DNA of 64,000 nucleotides from Glossina fuscipes (GCF_014805625.2 NW_023998426.1:3370410-3434409); one strand, 5' to 3'. Counted from the first letter of the stretch, positions 1 through 12,270 are shown. Translations and numbers: made by a program. Notes: generated from the letters alone by a model not told the origin.

Positions 1-379
1 GCGACAATACGCCAGCTATATAATTGATTGACTTTGACCAATGGATTAGATTCTCCTTTCGAAAAATATCTGGCATTTGTGTTTCACCATACACTATGTT
101 ACCTAGGGATTTGGGCTCGTTCATCAAATCGGGAGCATAACTTGTCAATATAATTTTTTCTGCCAATATAACGCCATGTGTTTGATAACGATGTCTGCCG
201 TCATCCCATCCAATCCAAACTATCCATTTGTCTAAATCTGTCGGTTGCTCCAACTCATTGCCTTCGATCTTAGCCCTAATTTTTGATCTCGACAAAGCTG
301 AAAGGCGTTCAATATCAATAATAAATAAACACAAAATTATTTTCGAGTAAAAGGGAATTTTCTTCAAAGAAATAAACAT
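1..379 (-). CDS. Secreted protein, 5' exon, partial at window edge; possible trypsin-like protease homologue
   Basis: An open frame reads leftwards from an ATG at 379 to the window edge without a stop (126 codons). Residues 1-29 look like a signal peptide: a basic stretch (SLKKIPFYSK) is followed by a hydrophobic core (IILCLFII). After the predicted cleavage the chain contains a strand-like run, THGVILAEKIILTSYAP, which sits and reads like the CGGSLI...WVLTAAHC region of chymotrypsin-fold proteases, but the half-cystine and the catalytic His are absent. If the fold is right this is a non-catalytic protease homologue. A pyrimidine-rich AG (exon would start at 391) lies 12 bases upstream of the ATG, so an intron may end in the 5' leader, or the true start may be in an earlier exon. 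The coding potential is fairly sure; the family is a guess from a short divergent stretch. Confidence 0.5.
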   Translation of the reverse strand, partial: MFISLKKIPFYSKIILCLFIIDIERLSALSRSKIRAKIEGNELEQPTDLDKWIVWIGWDDGRHRYQTHGVILAEKIILTSYAPDLMNEPKSLGNIVYGETQMPDIFRKENLIHWSKSINYIAGVLS

Positions 380-439
380 GGCAAAGACAGACTGAAATAA
401 AAAAAAATACGAACATATACAAAAACAAATAAAAGCATT

Positions 440-1345
440 ACAGCCGAGCAAGGCCGACCATTAAATACCCCACACTGCGTTGCCTAACACAGTTCTTATA
501 TCTATTAGAGAACACAACCATTATATGTTGTTTCTACCTAAAGGTATAGTTTTCAAGGGCGTATTTATGGAGACGAGAGCTCAAAACGCCGTCTAACGTA
601 GTACAAGTTTAATCCTTACATAGGGCAGAATCGAAAAGTAGGCGTACATGGTCCAAATTTTGTAGAGTTCATATTTGTATGAAATTACTAAAACATTATG
701 GGTCATCTGTTAAAAAAAAGCTTGAACGTTTCTGCTCTATAAAGGATCAATTTTCGTAATAGTCCTTATTAGAGTAGTATCCAAAAAATAGGATGAGAAG
801 GTCCAAATTTGGTAAAGTTACTTTTTTATGTTAAATTGCAATTATGATATAATTTTCAACATGAAGCATTGAATATTCGTCGTATGAACTTCAGTTTTCG
901 TTATATGAGGGAGTTCAAAAATTGCACCAGCCCATCCAAAGTTTTCATACACTACTGTTTAACCACTTTTGGCGAGAAATTTTGAAAATTGCAATTTTTT
1001 CCCATATAACGAGTTTTCAGAATATAGCGTTATATAGGGCGTGGTCAAAAAAGTGAACCGATCCGCACTATTTTCAATAGTGTTCGTTCTTGGGTCAAAA
1101 CGCGCCACTGTACCAAATTTCATCGAAATGTCGCAAAAATTGCGAGCTGGAGGTTGAACGCAAATTCATATGGACGGACATCGGAAGGAAAGACGGGCAG
1201 GTGGGCAGATGGCCAGACAGGTTTAGATCACTTCAGATTATGATTCTGAATCGATCGGTATAATAAAAGGTGGATTTATCTTAAGCTCTTCTGCATGTTA
1301 CATACGACCGTTAATGTACCCCGTACCACAAGTCGTGTAGAGTAT
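440..1345 (+). repeat. Family A interspersed repeat, long copy (~900 bp)
   Basis: This non-coding copy begins with a CCATTAAATACC motif (460-471) and ends with a block containing ATCGATCGGTATAATAAAAGG (near 1250) and CCACAAGTCGTGTAGAGTATA. In the middle are the repeated GACGGACAT / GACGGGCAG motifs typical of this calyptrate repeat. A second copy in the opposite orientation lies at about 2340-3230. No open frame or transposase is visible, so the class of the element is unresolved. Confidence 0.7.
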
Positions 1346-2339
1346 AATAAAAATAAATATTATGCATAGAATGTATAGTCAAAGAAAAGAAAAAAAATAA
1401 GAAAATAAAACCGAAACTTTCGACTTTCAACTGACTCATAAAATCCTTTGTAGCTACGACAATTATATTACATACCTCGTTTGTTACAAGCTGCTCACAA
1501 ACTTTCTTATGAGCCGAAGTAACTTAATAAATTGCTTCAGGGATTGCAATTATTTCACGTGTGCTCGCTTAGAATACATGCGAATTTAAATTGCTTTCGT
1601 CTAAACTCACGTACTCGCTTTCGATTAACAAATGTTTCTTTATGAAAGTATTCTCATGGAAGATGTAAACAAGATGAAGAAAAAACGTAAAGCCATTTCT
1701 GACTGTGTTTTATGCTGTCGCTCAACTTTAAATGAATCTTGTAAGAATGTATACATAGATCTTTCTGCTTAACTCACTCATGCCAAAAATGTTGAAAGCG
1801 TGAATTTACTGACGGGATTTGCAACTCAACTCTGCCAGCTCATCAGCAATCTGTTTACATCTTTGTTACTCTCCTTACAAAATTCTAAGAAGTGCACTGT
1901 CGGAAATCTAAGCATCGATTTTTCGTCGCGGTCTTCCAACGGTAATGAAAGAAGTTACCATAAAGTGAGTTTAGAAAAGTCCAGTTCTAGATGTACAAAT
2001 ATGAAACCGGAATTTGCCTTAGATGATTGTAACCCTACGCGTAGAGAATATACAGTGGCATCAACAAGCACGAAAATGTCACGTATTCCATCAAATAAAA
2101 AGCAAATTTTGTTTGCATGAAAGTTCCAAAAAAAGTGTTCTTTGCATTGCATCTTATCACGATATGAGGAGTGAATCTGCTCTGAATCTCCCAGGCATAA
2201 GAATTCCATACTTGCCATCCATATCGCTTTGGCAGAAGATGAAACGCCAGAAGCGTTTGCTACTAAAATCTGATGAAATGCTGCCCAGCAAATTTAACCG
2301 ATGTCGACCGTAAGCTGTTCAAAAAACGAGCAAACTATG
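1346..2339. other. Unique-looking spacer between inverted family A copies
   Basis: About 1 kb with no gene I can support. Overlapping short open frames occur on both strands around 1800-2310, but they lack an ATG in good context or any recognisable domain. I see no tRNA or terminator here. Confidence 0.4.
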
Positions 2340-3230
2340 AGGAAAGCAACATTAGGTTATTTTATAGGATCGTGTGAGATGGACCCATCTTTTATTATAT
2401 CGATCGTTTCAGAATCGTAGACTAAATTGATCAGACATTGTCTGTCCGCCTGTCCGTCTAATGTTTGTTCGTGTAAATTTGTATTTACGGTGCAGCTTGC
2501 AATTTCTGAGATATTTTAATTAAATACGGTACAGTAACGTATTTTAACCCAAGAATAAATGCTATTGAAAATAATTCGGTTCGGTCCACTTTTTCTACCA
2601 CTTCCCATATAGCGCCATATTCTGAAAAGTCGTTATGTGGAAAAAAAATTTAATTGTCAAAACATCTCTCTAAAAGTTGCTAAACAGTAGTGTTTGGGCA
2701 TTCGAACTGGTCTGAAAACTTTCGACCGGCTAGGGCAATTTTTTAACCAACTCTCATATAATCAAAAGCGAAGCTGATGCGATAAAACCGTATAATTTTC
2801 AACGTTTCATGATGAAAATTATATCATAAGAGTAATTTAACATAAAAAAATTAACTGTACCACATTCAGACCATTTTTTAGATCCTACCGTAATATGGAT
2901 TTTCACAGAACGTGATCCTTTGTAGAGCAGAAACATCTAAGCTTTAATATTTGGTGATGACAATTCAGCCATGATAGTAATTTCATAAAAAAATGGACTC
3001 TACAAAATTTGAACCATCTACGCCTATTGTGTTGAAACCAAAAGGTGGCATTTTGGGCTTTGCTCCCCATAAATACGCGCTTGAAAACTATGCCTTCATA
3101 CAGAAACAATATGTAATTTTTGTGTTCTCTTATAAATGTGAGAACTGTGCTAGCCAATGCGGTGTAGGGTGTTTAATGGTCTATAAGTTATGTAATAGAC
3201 TATAATGTACTTAATTAATTTCCACTGTAT
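2340..3230 (-). repeat. Family A interspersed repeat, long copy, inverted
   Basis: Read on the minus strand, this matches the order of motifs in the 440-1345 copy. Near 3150-3175 is the reverse of the start block (CACCCTACACCGCATTGG). Next come the sequences matching 'lower-case' 540-760 of the first copy: the reverse of GGCGTATTTATGGAG near 3070 and a shared GATCCTTTGTAGAGCAGAAAC near 2920. Last is the TTTTATTATATCGATCG end block near 2390. Divergence is considerable, so the copies are old. Confidence 0.65.
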
Positions 3231-4774
3231 CTGTCCACTCATCCGTCCACAAAATGAGTTTATAATAAGTTTGAAGCACTCAACTGGAAAAACTTGGTCG
3301 TGCGACTTACTCACCAAACTCGTGTTCGCATCAATGGGAGACGCACTCCTCGACCAGCGCATTACTTCTTACGAAAACGTAGGAAAATTTCTCAAATTGA
3401 TCTGCCTCAAAAAAGCAACAGTGTGTTTTCACCGTTACTAGACAGATGGGAAGAAGTCTATAATTACCTCTGGACAATGCCTCACCTAAGATATTTTGTA
3501 TCTTTTTCATACAATAAGTTTGTATTTTCTAACCGGAAACTCCGGCTTCATGTGTACGATAGTACAACATGTCATGCAAAGAATTTCTGCCCTCCCCCCC
3601 ATCTTTAAACATTCGCAATTTATTTTCATCATCCAGATCATACTTTCTTACATCAATTGCTTTATAAATCAATCCTACTTTGCGTAACTTACATTCTAAG
3701 CTTATCGTAAATTATCTCTTTCTTTTGATATATAGTTCTCTCATTAAACTAATTCAGATATATTTTTCTTCTTCTACTACTGCAAACTATATAATCAATA
3801 GAAGAAAGGAAAAGTAAAAGTAAAGTACTATCTGTCAAAAGATATCTTTAGGAAAAATCCATTATGAGAGAAAAAGACTAATAGAAATTTTTCAAATACA
3901 TCGTAACATGGTTAGCAGAGGTTCGATTACACAATTTTCCATTTCAATAATAAAAATCGAACTATAAATAAGAGAAGAGAAACAAATGTAATAAATTCAT
4001 AGATTACAAAATACATATGTTTGCAGGCGAATACAAAATTATAGACAATATGGATAATAGCAAGAGAAATAACAAATACAGACACAAAAGAAGAGAAATC
4101 CATTTGTTAGTGATGAAAAATAGCATATGGAAAACCTTAGATCTTGGCGGCTTGATTTACGAAGAAACTCCAGATGTATTGAAAGGGCTTTTAAAAAATA
4201 CCTGAGGCCGTCACATATGGTGAGCGCGCTAAGCGAAAAACAATTGCAGGAACGGAGGCTGTTTTAGCTTTAAAGAGATGAAGAAGCATTTTTTATGGTT
4301 CTTTCGGGGGTCAAACCTGAAGTTACTTGAAACAACCACAAACATATAGAAATGATCGATGAGCGAGCAAGAAGTTACCGGGAAAAAAGGTCTTACTCGT
4401 CGCTATTGTAGCGAAGCTTACATTCAAGAATTTCACATTTTTAGGATCGGGGCTAAACACACTAACAAAAAAGGGCTTATTTAAAGATGATTTCTAATGT
4501 TTCATACAAATTATTTTATAAGCAGCACAGCACATTTTCACACCTTTCAGTGTGCATAAGGGTACCGTGCCGAAAGCATGCGCTCCTTTTTGAATATTTC
4601 TACAAGAATGTCAGTCCCGCACAGATAGACAATAAGGTATCAGTTAAAGAAAGCATAGTAATCAGAAGAAGGGATGTCTGGAGAATACATTAAAATGACT
4701 CATCATATTGAAAAATTAAATTTTAATGCTGCTCCACGTGCGAGGTCTCGTTTCGCTTCTGGTGGTCGCCACAA
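3231..4774. other. Gene-poor stretch, nothing recognised
   Basis: Several short open frames lie here (for example 3294-3608 from a TTG, and 4017-4205, 4487-4693 from ATG). None has a recognisable domain, splice-linked partners or upstream signals. I see no RNA gene or clear repeat. Confidence 0.35.
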
Positions 4775-5170
4775 GTGCATCAGTTTGCAAAACAGAAGCA
4801 GCTCACAATATATTACAACGAGCTAATCGCCAGGGATATTCGGGCCTACCAACGATGTTGTAATGTGTTCGCCAGAACTCTCGCCTCCCTCTTCCATTAC
4901 TCACCACGACTCAAGGGCAAAAACCGTTCAAAAATTGTGAAAAAGATTTCACGTGTAATCCTATCTCTTAAGGGAGCCATTAACAATTTACGCATTCAAG
5001 AGCTAATGAAAACATATTTTCAGGCCTCAATGTTGTTTTTATGTGCAGTTGAGTTCGCGAACAGTAACCAGTCTTTTATGTTTTACATTGAAACGTTTAA
5101 TTTAAAATCACGATCCAGCGATTACGAACCCACACTAAATAATCTGATGGTTAATAAAAGAAAACCATAA
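4775..5170 (+). CDS. Unrecognised open frame, 131 codons
   Basis: This is the longest open frame in the first 10 kb, starting at an ATG and encoding a basic, serine- and lysine-rich product with a moderately hydrophobic segment (FQASMLFLCAVEFA, roughly residues 88-101). I do not recognise any family. The codon choice looks less AT-driven than nearby chance frames, and the upstream sequence (from about 4190) contains interrupted frames, so this could be a piece of a decayed mobile element or an orphan gene. It could equally be a chance frame. Confidence 0.2.
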   Translation: MHQFAKQKQLTIYYNELIARDIRAYQRCCNVFARTLASLFHYSPRLKGKNRSKIVKKISRVILSLKGAINNLRIQELMKTYFQASMLFLCAVEFANSNQSFMFYIETFNLKSRSSDYEPTLNNLMVNKRKP

Positions 5171-7059
5171 ACAATTCGTTAAATCTGTTAAAAAAAAACA
5201 ACAACAAATGGAATTTTCTTTAAAATTTTGTGCGAACACACTTTTAACAGATTTTTGATAAGCCAAGAATTTTCCGAATTCGAAAATAAAATAAAAATAT
5301 TTTTGGTTGGTAAGAGAACTTTTTCTTTTCCTACGATATGTTTGCTTGCCAAGCGTGCATCTTGGAGAACTTTTAAAAGGAAGTTTGTCGCTTGTAATAT
5401 ATTATTCAGCATATTTTTAACTTTAAAGAAGAATATTAGATAAGTTTTTCAATCATAACGAATGTTTGTATAACTTTGCGTACTGTGTACGTAAATATGC
5501 GGAAAGTTTTCATACATATCTGGCACATACGTTAAGATAGGCTTTCGAAGAAAGGAGAGGGGGAGCTATGATAATATATTGGATTTCACGCTATTTTCTT
5601 ATGAAACCTTCGGTCTGACGTTTGTTTGAGGGTAAGATTCCTCTGAAGGTTTTTTCATTAATAGATGCTTCGAACTTTCTAGAATATTTGAAAAAAGCAG
5701 GCATTACTTGAGAGAAATTTTTTCTTTTGTAGTGCAGGCTATGAGTATTTGCTGGGAAGTTAGACCCTAGTGTTTTGCTTGCTTATTCCCTAGTTTACTA
5801 CTACACTAACAAATGCCTTTAGAGTACATGTACGCTTAATAGCTCCTCGAAAGAAAGGTTTGTAAGTATAGTGCGGTCAACGCAACGCTTGAGCCGAAAT
5901 GAGGCAGGGTGCTACGAAAGCTTTCAGTAGTTCTGGCGTTTGAGATGTTTACGCGTTCGGCCATAGAATTAAGAATATTTGTCGTTTTCGCTATCATTTC
6001 GTAAGGTATTAAACGAGCGATTCTGTCTTCGACACAAATCGAATAAGAGACATCATCTAGGAAAAAATCCCCTAGCAAAGGGATAGAGGAGGAATATTTC
6101 TAAACAGCAAGACCGTTTTATAACCTTGGAATGGCAGGCTAATGGGAAAAAATCCCTACAATTTTCACTATTTTTATTCGGGATTTTTTGTAAAATGTTC
6201 ACGAACGGTGCACTCATACGTGTGCGCTGGTATTAAATTCCGCGATGAAGTTCCGCAAATAGAACGAAAACAAAATTTATTATTATTATATATAAAAGAG
6301 AAAGGATTGTAAACTTATCCGTGAATCACTTCTTTCGATGTCCCGCCACACCATCTTCCGGACAAGATCATAATCGCAAAAATGTGCGCGAAATTGTTTT
6401 GTTATTCACTTAAGATGGTTCAGCGGTTTCTTCAGCGATGCAGAGAAATGGTAAAACGACGACATATCGGGTCACATTATTAATATTCTACGATCTCTTG
6501 AAATTAACTTAAGACCTTTTACCGAACTCTGAGTAGATCAAAAAAACGAATAAGCTGAAGGTGCCAAAGCTGAAGAGGTGTTTATACCCATCCACTCAGG
6601 CATTCAAATAATCTCAACGCCTGACAAGTTAAACGAGTGATACAATCGTTTCACAGTTCAGAACCTTCTACCGCTTACTCGGTATTCTCTCTCTCACAAC
6701 GCAAGGTGAATGCCATTCACTACTGTCCACCGCCACCCACACTACAATTTTTAGCTCGTCAGTTGTAGCTTTCCCACAAACTTTAGAATGTCTTCGTTCC
6801 CAATGCTCATGACTGATTCACATTTTATTTCCCATTTAGTTTAGTAGAGATTCGCAAATAGGAATTCGACGGAGTGGTAAGCAAGTCTGGAACTTCTGTT
6901 AGTAATCGTCTTTCTCGAAAGAGTTTAACAGTGATTTGCAACGGATCTTCGGATCTTTAACAAAGTCATGACAGTCATGGATGCCCGCTTTTCTACGCCT
7001 TGCCATGATACCTCATTCCCTTTCTTGCTATTAATGACTCACTGCGAATAATCGCAGTT
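5171..7059. other. Gene-poor stretch, nothing recognised
   Basis: AT-rich sequence with only short chance frames (for example minus-strand 5836-6078). I found no conserved domain, RNA gene or obvious repeat before the SINE at about 7060. Confidence 0.35.
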
Positions 7060-7313
7060 TTATGAATAGTTCAATGAATAAACAAGTAGGTAAGAATCGT
7101 GATTACCAAGTCAATGTTCGCGGGTTCAAATCCTGTTGCCGGAGAGTTTACTTTGGTTGTAATTGCAGCGAGCGCTTAGCCGGTAAAGACATAATACGTA
7201 CTAACTGAACACAGCCCCTAGGCTGCGACCACCATCGGGCACCATCTTACACCTTTCTCTTTACTCGCTTCTTTCTGGCTGCTATCGTGTTACACCCAAA
7301 AAAAAAAAAAAAG
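7060..7313 (+). mobile_element. tRNA-derived SINE (copy 1, near full length with A-tail)
   Basis: A B-box-like GGGTTCAAATCCTG lies at 7122-7135, preceded by tRNA-like sequence. About 45 bases later is GCGCTTAGCCGGTAAAG (7172-7188), which resembles a polymerase III A box. The copy then runs through a pyrimidine-rich tail and ends in an A-tract at about 7299-7313. The same order recurs in at least five other places in the window, so this is a dispersed family and not a functional tRNA gene. Confidence 0.65.
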
Positions 7314-7418
7314 AACAAGAATTGCTCTACATTTTAGTTGCTGTTTACCTCCTGCCATTTTACCGATAATAGAGTATTAGAAAATTAGCGGATCTATCCT
7401 AAATTTTCATGTAAAAAA

Positions 7419-7428
7419 NNNNNNNNNN
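7419..7428. other. Assembly gap (10 N)
   Basis: Ten unknown bases. A fixed length of ten usually marks a gap of unknown size in a draft scaffold. Confidence 0.95.
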
Positions 7429-8975
7429 TAGCGATTGCTTTCGAGTGGAGTTTTTCGGAGTTTCGACATTCCCCCGAGTAAATTTTTAAGTAGCTTTTGA
7501 GTTATTTAAACTTAATTTTCTTCCATCGTTTTTTTTACACTTATTGTTGTACAATTTTTTGGGTCTGGCAATTATCTGATGCGGTGAAATTGCTTTCAAA
7601 TTTTTCAAATGTCTTTTTAATGAAATTTTTAGGTTTTCCACATTAAAAGCATTACAAGAATTTACCATTATCGCCTTCTGCGGATGTCGAATAAACGCAT
7701 TACATATATATACGTTACGCATACATTTGTGTGGAGGTTTCGTCTTCTTTTTTTTTCAAGTTATTCGAAGTGTAAAATAAATAAAATTCTTCAAGAATGA
7801 AAGAAGAAAAAACTGTTCTTATACCCAAGCTAATAACATTTTATTACAGTCATTCGCGGAGGACGGAGGCACATTAGATTTGCAAGAAAGTTATGCTTGC
7901 TTTGAATGCGAAACTTTAATAATAATATCGTCGTGAATCAATAAATAAAAATTGCGTGTTGTCTTGATGATTGGCCATCACTCGCACAATCATTAATAAT
8001 ATTTCAGAAAACTTGAAAGAAGAAATTTTTTAGCTATTTGATGGGCGAAAATCTGGTAAATTGTAAGGATATTGTTTGCTTTTTTATTATTACGTCTCTT
8101 CATCATGCTAACTTCCTTAGTGAAGATTTATATCGCTTATGGATTTTATAGGTTATTATTGTCAACTGGTATACTGTTGAAAATTCGCTCATCCCCGGGG
8201 GATAATATTGTCCATAAACGAGCTTATAACTGTAGTTATTTTGTTCTTTATTTAGTTTATATACCTAAGTTATACTAAATGATGCGGAATTCCATATATA
8301 AATAGCACTACCTTACTCTAGATGTTGTAACGTAAATTAGGTTAGTTTCACTACACTTGCCTACAGTTAGTTATCATCTCACTTTTGCGTTGGCTATGGA
8401 TTTTCTTAACTCCTCATCGCGTCTTCTTGACAGCCCTACCAAACGAACTCTTACAGTAAGGCTGCGGTAACAACTATTATTGGCCGATGAAAGGTTGGTT
8501 GTGTTATTGGGTCCCTTTTCGCGATCGATTGGATGGCGTACTTTCTTTCCATCTGTCATGTAACTTTTACTAGCATTCATTATGAGTGAAGCACTGGTCT
8601 ACCGCACCATAAATCGACTCCCGGGAATCTGGGAAACTATTATTACCAACAAATAAAAGTAGAAAGAAATCAAGCATTATTTTATCATTTTTCTTCTCTT
8701 CACGGTGATCGTTGTGGCAGCGCACTGCCAACTAATGGACCTAATGAATTAGTCAATAAGTTCGTACCATGATATGTAAATGTCGCCACTATCGACAAAA
8801 CCGCATAACTCTTAGTTAGTACCAACTTTTAATTTAATTTAGTGACGCCATCTTTTTTATTTTTGGACAACGGTGACAAATCCTTTCTAGAAGTGATTTG
8901 ACATTGTTTCGGAATGATCGTTGATCCTCGCCATCTACTCTCCAAAAAGGATTGCAATGTTGCCTTTGTCTGGCT
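7429..8975. other. Gene-poor stretch
   Basis: AT-rich DNA with short unconvincing open frames (7486-7722 minus, 8072-8278 plus, 8374-8580 minus). No domain or RNA gene is recognised. Confidence 0.35.
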
Positions 8976-9239
8976 TTACTCTGAAGTACATCGTTTAAAA
9001 CACCATTGTGTTTCGTCCAAATGTGGGCATTTCTCTAGACTCTCCCAAACGGACACGATGTGCTTCATATTTTCGTTTCTGCATTGACACTGCTCGTATG
9101 TTTGAAATAACAGAGATAGCCCGAAAAGTTTTCGTGCCGAGTGCCCTTTCCCCACATAAGGTTTAATGTTTGAGATTAGGTTGTAGACCAACCTTGACGC
9201 CAAGAAATCTTCCCCTGGCTGCTGACATTCTATTAACAT
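8976..9239 (-). mobile_element. LINE remnant: C-terminal zinc-knuckle tail (R1/I-type)
   Basis: The minus-strand frame of 87 codons carries a GKGHSARKLFG...CQCRNENMKHIV pattern. It parallels the C-terminal region of R1/I/LOA-clade LINE ORF2 proteins (TGHG...CxC...ExxxHxxxxC), which follows the RNase H or reverse-transcriptase domain. The final Cys of the knuckle is lost and no upstream reverse transcriptase could be traced. It is a dead fragment, and the family assignment rests on one motif. Confidence 0.4.
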
Positions 9240-10464
9240 GTTCTTTCGTTTTGATTTCCTTTGACTTTTCTTCCTTTTCTCTTACCTTTTAGAATATTTC
9301 ACTGTTCTCCCAGTAGCAACACGATGAGTAGAATTCATGTCAAAAGCGCTGAAACGGGTCCTGAAACTGTACTGCAGGCTAATATTTTGGTTCAACGTGT
9401 AACATCTTTGGACTGTTTGTAACTTTCGAACAAGACGTTAATTTTGTAATGCTTTTCAGCCTAGTTTTGCACGCGGGCCATGCTGTATATAATTACGTAT
9501 TATCAATCGGCTCTGGCTGTATTGCTTGTTACAATCTTTTGATTTTTGAACTGATCTGCAAAGGGATGCGTGCTAATTTGTTGCGGAGAAAAAAAATCAG
9601 AATCATATCTGCTGAGTTGGCTAGCTCAGCAATGATACGTGCTTCCGTCTCTACAAGCTTCGATCCTCTTTAAATGGCACTTGAGATTAAACCTGAAAAG
9701 AATAACGTCAGTAGTTCGATATTCAGATGGACAATGAGTATTTTCCCACATATAGCCGTCCCAAAAAGTGTTACGTAAGCGTAAAAAGCCGAAATATTTA
9801 CCGAATAAAAAAATAAGAATAGTATTCATGACATGTTATAAGCAGGTTGCAAAATCTTATATATGGTAAAAGAAACACAACGAAACACAACACTTACACA
9901 TGCCCACTAGGCTGTAGACATTACTCTGTCTCTTCTATTCTTTCTGACCATGTCAACATGTTACACGAATAGCAGACATCTCCTGAGGGATAAGTCATAG
10001 GTCATAGCCTAATTGAACAAAGCTTACGTTTAATTTCAATGTGATCGACTTGACTAAGGCAACTGATTGATTTCCAGTTTTATCCTGGATCACTACAAAT
10101 TAAATGACGCTTTTACTAGATTTCTACATGTCATGTATAATAAGTTTTTAACTTGAAGAATTTATCAAAAAGTGCTGAAGATTGTAGATAAACATCAACA
10201 ACAACATGAAAGATTTAAAAACACATAACTGCAAACGTTATGCATGTATGTAATGTAACATGCATTTATGAATATTATATATATGTGTATACATTACATA
10301 TACAAAGTTTTGAAAAGTACAACAAGATCGTGTAAACCAACAATGGCATACATACATATAAATAGATTTTGAAATGTTGAAAAGTAAGACAAATGACCCT
10401 AAGTGTAGACGGGTGGAACCGAAAGCAACAAGCTTCATAAACGTAAACATAAACTTGCATTTGC
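9240..10464. other. Gene-poor stretch
   Basis: No supportable gene. Short frames at 9449-9673 and 9626-9829 have no recognisable content. Confidence 0.35.
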
Positions 10465-10465
10465 G

Positions 10466-10508
<43 letters not shown>
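10465..10508. repeat. CA/TA microsatellite
   Basis: A compound tract of (CA)n followed by (TA)n. Chance frames across it give meaningless Tyr-Ile repeats. Confidence 0.9.
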
Positions 10509-10512
<4 letters not shown>

Positions 10513-10877
10513 CAATACATGTGTATGTTTTAAAAGCATTCAATGTACTTGAAAATGATTTAACTATCGTTTGACTTGTCAGACAACTGCAGTGTATTTA
10601 TTGGCACCCAGTCATACATACATATGTGCCATAATAAGTAGCAAGCATCTTTCCGATTAGAAGGAGTGCATAAAACGATTTTCATATGTTTTTAAGCACT
10701 TAGAGCTTAGAACGAATACAAGTAGGAACTTATTGTCAGCATTGTCTGTGTACAACACAAACGAAAGGAAAGTTTAGTAAATTATGGAATACACGGGTTA
10801 AGTGCATGTTTATACAAATATACACACATCTCTTGTTTTACACGGTACTTAGCTTACACATTTCTATATCCATCACC

Positions 10878-11080
10878 GAGGGCATATTCATTTTATTAGA
10901 ACGTTTGCAACACCCAGAAGGAAGCCTCAGAGACCTCACAAAGTATATATTTATATATATATATAAATATATATATAAATAAAATATATATATATATATC
11001 CCCGATCAGCATCAAATTCCAAGCCAGTTTAAGCATGTTCGCCCGTTCCTTTGCGGTGGGAAAGATCCAAAAGAAGGGAC
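10878..11080 (-). repeat. Family B interspersed repeat, partial
   Basis: It begins GAGGGCATATTCATTTTATT and continues with AACGTTTGCAACACCCAGAAG, AGCCTCAGAGACCTCACAAAG and a TA-rich block (10942-11000). It then has the CCGATCAGCATC and TTTAAGCATGTTCGCCCG motifs shared by other family B copies (21.2 kb, 22.8 kb, 56.5 kb, 60.0 kb). Confidence 0.6.
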
Positions 11081-11287
11081 AATGGTGAACACATCAATTG
11101 ACTGAAAATTCCATTTCGATCCGTTTTCACATCGGGATTTCATTGCCTGCCAGGCAAAAAAGCAAGAGTTTTCTGTGGCTTATTGTAACTGACGATGAAA
11201 AATAGAACTACTACCACAATCACGATTTAAGACTTTCAAGCCAATTTCTCGATGATCACACTTGTATTGTAAATACAAAGATGAATG

Positions 11288-11311
11288 TATATATATATAT
11301 ATATATATATA
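11288..11311. repeat. TA microsatellite
   Basis: Uninterrupted (TA)n tract; a second one lies at 11396-11417. Confidence 0.85.
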
Positions 11312-11419
11312 CATTAATAATATTATCTTTCTGCAAACGTTCAGTTTCATTCTTCACAAGCGTTTCATGAAGTACAGTGCTTTATAAATTATTCTAATAT
11401 ATATATATATATATATAAT

Positions 11420-12270
11420 CCTCTTATTGGCACTATGCACACAACAGAAATGTAAGACACAATAATAGCAAAACACGAATTATTTATTATAATTATTATT
11501 TTTATTGGCATAAGAGCTAAACATATGTTATTATTAGGCATTAGTTATTAGGATTTTCATCAGCAATCACGAACTTATTCACGTTGTGCCAAGGCTTGCA
11601 ACGTGAAGCGGGCAACGGGGATGGTATCGTTTAAAAGGAAGCTCACGGTGCGCATTTTTAAATGAAAATATAAATTTAACCAAATTCACCATGAAGCTGC
11701 ACAAGTCATCGTCATGAGAACAAAATTAATGATTTTTACACAACTTGAGTTACAGTGTTATTTGAGTTAGCCGGATGTGTGTAACACCTACAAAAATAAA
11801 ACACAGACCCGCCTTATATTGTATCGATTGATTTAGAAAAATTTTCTGCATTCTTTTAAGCTGTCTGTCTGTCCGCCAGTCCGTCTATAGCTTTATCCGT
11901 CTTGAATTTCTTTGCCAAATACTCTCGACGAAATTTCTCTATTGCTGGTTCCAGTTTAGTTAGTAATTACCTATATCGAAACACGATTCCGTATTTCATT
12001 ATTTCAGAGAGAGGCAAATTACAAGGTTTGAGGTTAAAGTTGTGCACATGGACCTGACGGGATTAAATCATGTATACTTACGCCGTACTCTGAGAAGTTA
12101 CGTGTTGTAATCTCAAAGATTTTTCATCTCTCTTTGAAAACGGGCGTATTCCCTTTGTGTTGGAAGAATAATTTCCCTATTCCAATTCGCAAATGTAGAA
12201 TTCGAGTAGACATCGAGTTGAGTTATATTAGTTTTTCGCATTCAATTTTTGCTATTAAATCTTTTATTCT
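11420..12270. other. Gene-poor stretch
   Basis: No gene recognised. A degraded GTCTGTCTGTCCGCC block near 11863-11880 suggests a decayed family A fragment. Confidence 0.35.

Noticed and set aside
1800..2313. Overlapping frames of 87-106 codons between the inverted repeats
   Set aside because: No good ATG for the longest, overlapping frames on both strands, no domain recognised.
3294..3608. 104-codon frame with polar, protein-like text
   Set aside because: Begins at TTG, overlaps another frame of similar quality, and no family is recognised.
7122..7135. Functional tRNA gene
   Set aside because: The B-box-like motif belongs to a dispersed SINE; no cloverleaf with paired arms and anticodon loop can be drawn.
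10238..10574. Frames encoding Tyr-Ile repeats
   Set aside because: Translations of TA/CA microsatellites; the same applies near 34.6, 37.0, 37.4 and 59.3 kb.
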